Assembly (NCBI GenBank): GCA_005786775.1 | Contig: SYDD01000252.1 | Location: 1 to 12,600 of the forward strand | Source: Opitutaceae bacterium | GTDB taxonomy: Bacteria; Verrucomicrobiota; Verrucomicrobiia; Opitutales; Opitutaceae | Direction: 5' to 3' | Length of the DNA stretch: 12,600 nt | Shown: piece by piece, positions 7,820-12,600 of the stretch | How the letters are laid out: every line of letters starts with the position of its first letter | Numbering within the stretch: position 1 is the first letter of the stretch | Made by a program: the position numbers and the translations under genes | The notes under the pieces: generated by a model | The model's input: the letters and a program-made list of their open reading frames with translations, nothing else | Database searches by the model: none | What the model was told of the DNA's origin: nothing

Positions 7820-9413
7820 GCTTGTACGGGTGATGATCGAGCAGGTTCGAGTGCCAGCCCTTCACCGCGGGGTGGAGGAGGAAGACGTGCGTGTAGTGGT
7901 AGACCGGGATGAAGGGGACGCCCTCGAGGAGGATCGCTTCCGCCCGCTGGAGGAGTTCCTCCCGCGCCGCGGGGTCGGCGGTGCGGGCCGCCGCGAACAG
8001 CGCCGCGTCGTATTCCGGCTGCGCCCACCCCGTGTAATTGTTGCCGCTGTCCCCGCGGAAAATGTCGAGGAAGGTCGCCGGGTCGAGGTAGTCGCCGATC
8101 CAGTCGCCGCGGAGGATCTGGTAATCCCCGGCCCGGCGCGCGGCGTGGGTGACCTTGAGCTCTTGGTTGGCGAGGCGGACCTCGACTCCGAGCTCCCGGC
8201 GCCACATCTCCTGAACCGCCTCCGCCAACGCGCGGTGGTTCTCCGAGGTATTGAACAGCAGGTCGATAGGCGGCAGGCCCCGCCCGCCAGGAAAGCCGGC
8301 CGCGGCAAGCAGCCGGCGTGCCTCGGCGGGATCCGACGGGAGCCGCGCGCGGGCCGTGTAGCCGGCGGTGGCCGGTGGCGTGAGCGCCTGGGCGGGCCGC
8401 TGGCCGCCCCGCAGCAGGCGGGTGACAATCGCCTCGCGGTCGATGGCGAGGGCGAGCGCGCGGCGGATGCGCACGTCATTGAGCGGGGGGCGGCGCGTGT
8501 TGAGCCGGAAAAAGTAGGTCGCGAGGTAAGGATCGAGCCGCAGCAGGTGGGGCGAGTGCTGGCGGTAGGCGTCGATCTTACTGATGGGCGCGTATTCCGT
8601 GACGTGCAGCTGGCCGGCGCGGAAGGCGCGTTCCTCGGCGTCAACGCTGTCTAGCGGGTAGAAACGGATGCCGTTCAGGCGCACGGTGGCGGCGTCCCAG
8701 TAACCAGGGAATTTCTCGACCGCGATCACCTGGTTCTGGCGCCATTCGGTGAGTCGGAAAGGCCCGTTGGTCACGATTTTGCCAGGGCGTGTCCACGGGT
8801 TGCCGCGTTGGGCCAAGGGTCCGTGGCGCGCGATCGTCTCCACTGGAACGGGGTACCAGGGCGGATTGGTGAGCAGGGAGAGGAAGTAGGCGGCCGGATG
8901 CTCGAGCGTCAGCTGGAGCGTGCGCTCGTCCAAGGCCTCAGCGCCGACGGTGGCGAAGTCGCGGCCGCCGCCCTTGTGGAACGCCTCCGCGCCGCGGAGG
9001 ATGTAGAGCATGTTCGCGTAGTCCGCCGCGAGGGAGGGTGTGAGGATGCGCTGGAAGCTGGCGGTGAAGTCGCGGGCGGTCACGGGCCGGCCGTCGCTCC
9101 AGCGGGCATCGCCGCGGAGCCGGAAGGTGTATTTCAGGCCGTCGGCGGAGATCTCCCAGTGCTCTGCAACGCCCGGCACGGGCCGCAGGTCGACCGGGTC
9201 CTCGGTGACGAGGCCCTCGAAGAGGGCACGGAGGATATTGCCCTCCGCCACGCCGGTGACGACGTGGGGGTCGAGCTCATTGACCTCGTAGCCGACGCCG
9301 CGGTGGAGGATCTGCTGGCGGTTCCCGGCTTCGACGCGGGTCTCGCGCGGCAGGCAGCCAGCCGTGAGCAGCAGGGCGGCGCAGAACGGCAGAAACGGGA
9401 GGAGCGGCCTCAT
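7800..9413 (-). CDS. Peptide ABC transporter substrate-binding lipoprotein (OppA-like, SBP_bac_5), copy 1
   Basis: Extracytoplasmic oligopeptide-binding protein of cluster C, 537 residues. It has a lipoprotein signal peptide with hydrophobic core and LTAGC, giving Cys20 as the lipidation site. Typical blocks are YEVNELDPHVVTG, NILRALFEGLVTED, DARWSDGRPVTARDF, TNGPFRLTEWRQNQ, IRRALALAIDREAIV and VPFIPVYHYTHVFLL. The start ATG overlaps the ispF stop (ATGA) and has no Shine-Dalgarno of its own, so it should be translated by coupling. It is immediately followed by a paralogue that overlaps its end by 20 bases. The protein is the more canonical of the two in the LDP and DREAI regions. No importer permease or ATPase lies nearby. 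Dipeptides, oligopeptides, murein peptides and nickel complexes are all possible ligands in this family. Confidence 0.92.
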   Translation of the reverse strand: MRPLLPFLPFCAALLLTAGCLPRETRVEAGNRQQILHRGVGYEVNELDPHVVTGVAEGNILRALFEGLVTEDPVDLRPVPGVAEHWEISADGLKYTFRLRGDARWSDGRPVTARDFTASFQRILTPSLAADYANMLYILRGAEAFHKGGGRDFATVGAEALDERTLQLTLEHPAAYFLSLLTNPPWYPVPVETIARHGPLAQRGNPWTRPGKIVTNGPFRLTEWRQNQVIAVEKFPGYWDAATVRLNGIRFYPLDSVDAEERAFRAGQLHVTEYAPISKIDAYRQHSPHLLRLDPYLATYFFRLNTRRPPLNDVRIRRALALAIDREAIVTRLLRGGQRPAQALTPPATAGYTARARLPSDPAEARRLLAAAGFPGGRGLPPIDLLFNTSENHRALAEAVQEMWRRELGVEVRLANQELKVTHAARRAGDYQILRGDWIGDYLDPATFLDIFRGDSGNNYTGWAQPEYDAALFAAARTADPAAREELLQRAEAILLEGVPFIPVYHYTHVFLLHPAVKGWHSNLLDHHPYKHVWLEP

Positions 9414-9889
9414 AGGGGAATGAGCAGGGCGACGGCGTGCGCGGCGATCGCGCGGCCTTGGCCGAGTTCGCCGACGCCCTCGTGGGTCGTCGCCTTGAGG
9501 CCGATCTGCCCGACGGGGAGGCCGGTGGAGCGGGCGAGGGCGGCCTTCATCTCCGCGAGTCGTGGCTGGATACGGGGGTGCTCCGCGATCAGGGTCAGGT
9601 CAAAGTTAGCGGGCTGCAGCCCGCGGGCGCGCAGCTCGGCACAGACGCGCTGGAGCAGGAGTTGGGAGTCGATCCCGCGGTAGGCAGGGTCGGTATCGGG
9701 AAAGAAATGTCCGATATCCGGCAGGCCGGCGGCCCCCAGCAGGGCGTCGCAGAGCGCGTGCGTGAGGCAGTCGGCGTCGCTGTGGCCCTCGAGCCCGAAG
9801 TCCGCCTCGAAACGCACACCCCCGAGTATAAGGGGCCGTCCGGAGGTGGTGCGGTGGATGTCGTAGCCGTGGCCGATGCGCGGGGTCAT
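9410..9889 (-). CDS. ispF: 2-C-methyl-D-erythritol 2,4-cyclodiphosphate synthase
   Basis: MEP-pathway enzyme converting CDP-methylerythritol 2-phosphate to the cyclodiphosphate with release of CMP; the family is a cytoplasmic trimer. At 159 residues it is exactly the E. coli length. Zinc ligands D10, H12 (GYDIH) and H44 are present. The signature HSDADCLTHALCDALLGA (36-53) and DIGHFFPDTDP are clear. The nucleotide-side block is KATTHEGVGELGQGRAIA, retaining catalytic Thr (T135) and Glu (E137). Relative to E. coli, the residues lining the isoprenoid-diphosphate cavity are changed: R142 aligns with Q144 and E149 with H151. A Shine-Dalgarno-like AAGGA (plus-strand 9895-9899) lies 5 bases before the ATG. 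The start overlaps the ispD stop and the stop overlaps the next start, both as ATGA. Confidence 0.96.
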   Translation of the reverse strand: MTPRIGHGYDIHRTTSGRPLILGGVRFEADFGLEGHSDADCLTHALCDALLGAAGLPDIGHFFPDTDPAYRGIDSQLLLQRVCAELRARGLQPANFDLTLIAEHPRIQPRLAEMKAALARSTGLPVGQIGLKATTHEGVGELGQGRAIAAHAVALLIPL

Positions 9890-10596
9890 GGGTTTCCTTC
9901 CGCGCGGCTGCGGTTCAGCAGGAACTCGACGTAGGCGAGGTCCGAGGGCGTGGTGAGCTTAGGATTAGGGCGGTCGTTCGCGAGCACCGCGACCGGGTGG
10001 CCGAGCAGCTCGACGGCCTGGGCGTCATCGGTGACCGCGAGGCCGCGGGCCGCGACGCGGGCGTGGGCGCGGACGATCAGGTCACGTGCGAACACCTGCG
10101 GGGTCTCCGCGGCCCAGAGCCGCTCCCGGGCCAGCGTGCGCAGCCGTTCCGGACCGCCCCGGCGTCCCGGGGACCGGAGCTCCTTAATCGTGTCGCTGAC
10201 GCGGTGGGCGAGCACCACGGCGTGCTCGCGGCGGACGATCTTAAGCAGTGCGACGAGCTGGTCCGGTTGGATGAGCGGGCGGGCGCAGTCGTGGATGAAG
10301 ACGTGGGCGATATCGGCGGGCAGGGCTTCGAGGGCGAGCCGGACGGAGTCGCGCCGCTCGCGGCCGCCGCGCACCAGCAGGGTGGGGGTGGGCGCGCAGG
10401 CCGCGAGGGCGAGCATCTGGCGCTGGTCGCGATAGACGACCACGTGGAGGTCGGCGACCCCGCTGGCGAGGAAGGCGGCGGCCGAATGGGCGAAGACGGG
10501 CCGGCCGGCGAGCGGGGTGAGCACCTTGTCGGCGACGGCCCCGGCCATCCGGGAACCGCTGCCCGCGGCAAGGAGGATGGCGGCGGTGCGGCCCAT
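9886..10596 (-). CDS. ispD: 2-C-methyl-D-erythritol 4-phosphate cytidylyltransferase
   Basis: Third step of the MEP pathway: MEP plus CTP gives CDP-methylerythritol and pyrophosphate. The protein has 236 residues, as in E. coli. Key parts are the nucleotide loop LLAAGSGSRM (R16) with K24, the HDCARPL block (D103 and R106, matching E. coli D106 and R109), SDTIKE, ETPQVF, TDDAQAVE and the C-terminal NPKLTTPSDL carrying the substrate-binding Lys. The small spacer between R16 and K24 (AGAVAD) departs from the usual consensus but keeps the length. The frame is open far upstream, but the ATG at 10596 starts just before the first beta strand and lies 5 bases after the pyrF stop, so I chose it. No strong Shine-Dalgarno is seen, so coupling to pyrF is likely. 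It is separate from ispF rather than fused as in some bacteria. Confidence 0.95.
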   Translation of the reverse strand: MGRTAAILLAAGSGSRMAGAVADKVLTPLAGRPVFAHSAAAFLASGVADLHVVVYRDQRQMLALAACAPTPTLLVRGGRERRDSVRLALEALPADIAHVFIHDCARPLIQPDQLVALLKIVRREHAVVLAHRVSDTIKELRSPGRRGGPERLRTLARERLWAAETPQVFARDLIVRAHARVAARGLAVTDDAQAVELLGHPVAVLANDRPNPKLTTPSDLAYVEFLLNRSRAEGNP

Positions 10597-10601
10597 CGGG
10601 T

Positions 10602-11294
10602 TCAGGCGCCGACTTCCGCGAGGATCGCGCGGGCAGCGGCGACCGGGTCTGCCGCCTTGAAGATCGGTCGGCCGACCACTAAGTAATTTGAGCCGGCCCG
10701 CACGGCCTCGGCAGGTGTCATCACGCGGGTTTGGTCGTCCGCCCGGGCGTCGCGGGGACGAATGCCAGGGGTGACGAGCTTCACTTCCGGCGGCAGGACG
10801 GTCCGCAGGGGCGCGATTTCGAGCGGAGAGCAGACGAGACCGCGCAGGCCGGCGTCGGCGGCGAGGCGGCCGAGGCGGACGACCTGTTCCTCGGGGCTCC
10901 CGGCGACGCCGGTCGCGGCGAGCGCGGGCGCGCCCATCGAGGTGAGCACGGTGACGCCGAGCAGGAGCAGGTCGGGGGCGTGCTGGCGCTGGGCCTTGAC
11001 CGCCCATTCCATCATCTCGCGTCCGCCGCCGGTGTGCAGTGTGAGCATCCCGACGGGCAGGCGGGAGGCGGATTCCACCGCCTTGGCCACGGTGTTCGGG
11101 ATGTCGTGCAGCTTCAGGTCGAGGAACACCTTGAAGCCGAGATCAGCGATCTCGCGGACGGCGTCGGGTCCGCAGGCAGTGAACATCTCGAGTCCCAGCT
11201 TGGCCCAACGCACCGTGCCCTGCAGTTGGCGGAGGATCGGGGCGACTTCGCGGGGCGACTGGGCGTCGAGGACGAGAATCAGTTCGCAGGGCAT
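10602..11294 (-). CDS. pyrF: Orotidine 5'-phosphate decarboxylase
   Basis: Last step of UMP synthesis: decarboxylation of OMP. The protein has 230 residues, class I (E. coli-like). Catalytic residues are in LDLKLHDIPNTV, namely D59, K61 and D64, with supporting D10 (LVLDA) and K32 (WAKLGLEMF). The phosphate-binding blocks VTPGIRP and YLVVGRPI are near the C-terminus. The open frame runs upstream to 11669, but that part lies antisense to ispE and shows no domain, whereas the ATG at 11294 begins right at the first beta strand. No Shine-Dalgarno precedes it, and the leader is pyrimidine-rich (12 of 15 bases). It is the first gene of the five-gene minus-strand operon and is divergent from ispE. 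Its product leads to UTP and CTP, and CTP is the IspD co-substrate. Confidence 0.95.
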   Translation of the reverse strand: MPCELILVLDAQSPREVAPILRQLQGTVRWAKLGLEMFTACGPDAVREIADLGFKVFLDLKLHDIPNTVAKAVESASRLPVGMLTLHTGGGREMMEWAVKAQRQHAPDLLLLGVTVLTSMGAPALAATGVAGSPEEQVVRLGRLAADAGLRGLVCSPLEIAPLRTVLPPEVKLVTPGIRPRDARADDQTRVMTPAEAVRAGSNYLVVGRPIFKAADPVAAARAILAEVGA

Positions 11295-11394
11295 CGAGTG
11301 GGAGTAAGGCCGGCCCGCCCCGGGGATAGAAGTCAAAACGGCGGCCGGCGCCGCGGCGCTTGCGCTGGACAGTTCGTCGCGAGAAAAGGGTGCG
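11295..11394. promoter_or_regulatory. Divergent promoter region between pyrF and ispE
   Basis: These 100 bases must hold the promoter of the minus-strand operon and probably that of ispE. On the minus strand there is a TTGACT -35-like box (plus-strand 11331-11336), but no good -10 at standard spacing, so I do not call a promoter precisely. A small GCGGC/GCCGC hairpin (11341-11345 with 11350-11354) sits in the middle. No operator repeat is recognisable. Confidence 0.5.
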
Positions 11395-12282
11395 GTGCCG
11401 TCGCTGGTCCTCGCCGCCCCCGCCAAGATCAACCTCCTGCTCGCCATCACGGGCCGGCGGGCCGACGGCTTCCACGATCTACTCTCTGTGGTCGCTGCGT
11501 TGGATCTCGCCGATACCTTGGCGGCGGAGCCGGCGTCGGAAATGTCATTGGCGTGTGACGATGCGGAGCTGCCGGCCGGTGCCGAAAATCTCGTGCTGCG
11601 AGCGGCGGCGGCCTTCCGGCGAGAAACCGGCTGGGGTGGTGGGGTGGCATTCCGACTCCAGAAACGCATTCCCGCGGGCGCGGGCCTGGGCGGCGGCAGC
11701 AGCGACGCGGTGGCGGCGCTACGGGCGCTGAATCAGCTGGCCCCGCCCGATCGTCGCCTCCACCAGCAAGGGTTGACGCGTCTCGCGGCCGAGCTGGGCT
11801 CCGACTGCCCACTATTTCTCGCGGAGGGCCCGGTGGTGCTGCGAGGCCGAGGGGAGCTTATCGAGCCGTTGCTCCCCACGGAGGTCGCGCGCCTGCGGGG
11901 CCGGCGGCTGCTGGTCTTCAAGCCCGCGTTCGGCATCTCGACCCCCTGGGCCTACGCGCGCCTAGCCGCGGGTGCCCCGAGTTCCTACTGGCCGGCGGCG
12001 GCAGCCGAGGCGTGGCTGGCCCGTTGGCGGGCGGATCCGGCGGCGCCGGTCGAGGCCCTGCTGCGAAACACGATGGAGGCGCCGGCGTTCGCCAAGTTCC
12101 CCGCGCTCCCCGAGCTGCTCGCCCAGCTGCAAGCCGCCGCAGGGGTCGAAGGACGGATGAGTGGAAGCGGGAGCGCCTGCTTCGCCTTCCTGCCGGAAGG
12201 GATGCCGGTGGCGCCCTTGGTCGCTCTCGTGCGGTCCTGCTGGGGCCCCTCGGCGTTCGTCACCGAGGCGCGGATCGCTTAA
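11395..12282 (+). CDS. ispE: 4-diphosphocytidyl-2-C-methyl-D-erythritol kinase
   Basis: GHMP-superfamily kinase that phosphorylates CDP-methylerythritol at the 2-hydroxyl using ATP, the step between IspD and IspF. The protein has 295 residues, normal for the family. It shows APAKINLLL (catalytic-site K11), the glycine-rich ATP loop IPAGAGLGGGSSDA (92-105), the catalytic Asp in LGSDCPLFL (D137) and the GHMP C-terminal loop MSGSGSACFAF. The start is a GTG preceded by GAGAAAAGGG (11381-11390), a moderate ribosome-binding site 4 bases away; it begins right before the first conserved strand. The gene is transcribed away from pyrF-ispD-ispF, so the three MEP genes are clustered but split over two divergent transcripts. 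A GC-rich hairpin with a short T-run follows the stop. Confidence 0.95.
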   Translation: MPSLVLAAPAKINLLLAITGRRADGFHDLLSVVAALDLADTLAAEPASEMSLACDDAELPAGAENLVLRAAAAFRRETGWGGGVAFRLQKRIPAGAGLGGGSSDAVAALRALNQLAPPDRRLHQQGLTRLAAELGSDCPLFLAEGPVVLRGRGELIEPLLPTEVARLRGRRLLVFKPAFGISTPWAYARLAAGAPSSYWPAAAAEAWLARWRADPAAPVEALLRNTMEAPAFAKFPALPELLAQLQAAAGVEGRMSGSGSACFAFLPEGMPVAPLVALVRSCWGPSAFVTEARIA

Positions 12283-12320
12283 ATCCGCATTGACCCGCCC
12301 GTAGGCCGGGAGGTTATTCA

Positions 12321-12363
12321 AGGGCAGCGCCCGCGTTACCCCGCGCGGGCCTGCTTCCCTTTT
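12321..12363 (+). terminator. Possible intrinsic terminator after ispE (or ptsI leader hairpin)
   Basis: GCCCGCG (12329-12335) pairs with CGCGGGC (12344-12350) around an 8-base loop. The stem extends outward by GCAG/CTGC (12324-12327 with 12351-12354), skipping C12328. CTTCCC and then four T residues follow (12360-12363), ending 4 bases before the ptsI start at 12368. The shape fits an intrinsic terminator for ispE, but its position would place it inside the ptsI 5' leader unless ptsI starts very close to its ATG. It may instead be an attenuator-like or structural leader element. Confidence 0.4.
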
Positions 12364-12367
12364 ACCG

Positions 12368-12600
12368 ATGGAAATCCGGGATCGCCACGAGTTCACTGTG
12401 CAAGGCATCGCCGCCTCGCAGGGGATCGCGTACGGCCAGGTTTTTCTCTATCTGCAGAGCGAACTCGAGGTCCCCGACTATCAGGTCGAGACGGAGCGGC
12501 GCATCGACGAGGTGGCGCGCTTCGACCGCGCGCTGGTCGCAACCCGCCAGCAGATCGCGCGCATCAAGTCCGAGGTGGAGCGCAACCTCGGGCCGGAGGA
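12368..12600 (+). CDS. ptsI: PTS enzyme I (phosphoenolpyruvate-protein phosphotransferase), N-terminal part, runs off the window
   Basis: First 77 codons of a cytoplasmic enzyme that takes phosphate from PEP and passes it to HPr. The visible part shows the enzyme I N-terminal block QGIAASQGIAYGQVF (12-26), equivalent to the GILASPGIAFGKA start of E. coli enzyme I. It continues into an amphipathic helical stretch rich in Glu, Arg and Gln (about 41-75), matching the HPr-binding helical domain. A charged extension of about 10 residues (MEIRDRHEFT) precedes the block. The phosphorylated His and the PEP-binding barrel lie beyond the window. No Shine-Dalgarno is present and the leader is pyrimidine-rich (CTTCCCTTTT at 12354-12363). 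No HPr gene is visible upstream, so it is either elsewhere or downstream. Confidence 0.85.
   Translation, partial: MEIRDRHEFTVQGIAASQGIAYGQVFLYLQSELEVPDYQVETERRIDEVARFDRALVATRQQIARIKSEVERNLGPE

Noticed and set aside
6572..7912. Long plus-strand open frame (446 codons) antisense to the copy 2 binding-protein gene
   Set aside because: Gly/Arg/Pro/Glu-rich shadow with no family motifs. The minus strand carries unmistakable SBP_bac_5 blocks.
7533..9683. Further plus-strand open frames (7533-8654 and 8808-9683) antisense to the binding proteins and ispF
   Set aside because: Same shadow pattern caused by very high third-position G+C; no recognisable protein character.
10597..11007. Upstream extension of the ispD frame into pyrF
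   Set aside because: It is out-of-frame pyrF sequence with Arg/Pro bias. The ATG at 10596 begins directly before the nucleotide-binding loop.
11295..11669. Upstream extension of the pyrF frame
   Set aside because: It lies antisense to ispE and carries no conserved OMP decarboxylase sequence. Class I enzymes start at the first beta strand, matching the ATG at 11294.
12290..12320. TTGACC followed by TATTCA as a possible ptsI promoter
   Set aside because: Spacing is about 19 bases and the -10 matches consensus at only three of six positions, which is too weak to call.

Overview
The window is GC-rich chromosomal DNA (roughly 70% G+C by eye) with tightly packed, mostly housekeeping genes. The gene set is that of a Gram-negative bacterium: a periplasmic adaptor, two lipoprotein-type solute-binding proteins, the MEP isoprenoid pathway and a PTS enzyme I. 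The adaptor resembles the MacA-like proteins of the Bacteroidota/Verrucomicrobiota side of the tree, and few genes carry Shine-Dalgarno sequences. My best guess is a Verrucomicrobiota member of the Opitutus type. That is an inference from sequence style, not from a marker gene.

Plus strand, 1-6192. The window opens inside a polyphosphate-glucokinase-like ROK gene that lacks its N-terminus. After a 139-base gap holding a strong hairpin comes a compact export operon: a MacA-like adaptor, a MacB/LolD-type ATPase and two separate MacB-type permeases. The junctions are a 4-base GTGA overlap, a 3-base gap and a 2-base gap. Together they should form a tripartite efflux or export pump spanning the envelope. 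A YmdB/TIGR00282 metallophosphoesterase follows after 54 bases and may be co-transcribed.

Minus strand, 11294 down to 6221. A five-gene operon reads pyrF, ispD, ispF, then two paralogous OppA-type peptide-binding lipoproteins. The junctions are a 5-base gap, two 4-base ATGA overlaps and a 20-base overlap. It meets ymdB tail to tail with only 28 bases between them.

Plus strand, 11395-12600. ispE is divergent from pyrF across a 100-base region. It is followed by a GC-rich hairpin ending in four T residues, then by the first 77 codons of ptsI, which runs off the window. ispD, ispE and ispF supply three consecutive MEP-pathway steps: CTP-dependent cytidylylation, phosphorylation, and cyclisation with release of CMP. 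PyrF makes UMP, the precursor of that CTP.

I found no mobile element, CRISPR array, tRNA, rRNA or toxin-like cassette, and no convincing undescribed system. The points most worth a second look are small. IspF has lost the residues that bind isoprenoid diphosphate in the E. coli trimer cavity. YmdB has an Asn-to-Asp change at a metal-ligand position. A pair of orphan peptide-binding proteins sits inside an isoprenoid operon. Operon-head genes carry pyrimidine-rich rather than Shine-Dalgarno leaders, and one of these is perfectly complementary to the ATPase ribosome-binding site.
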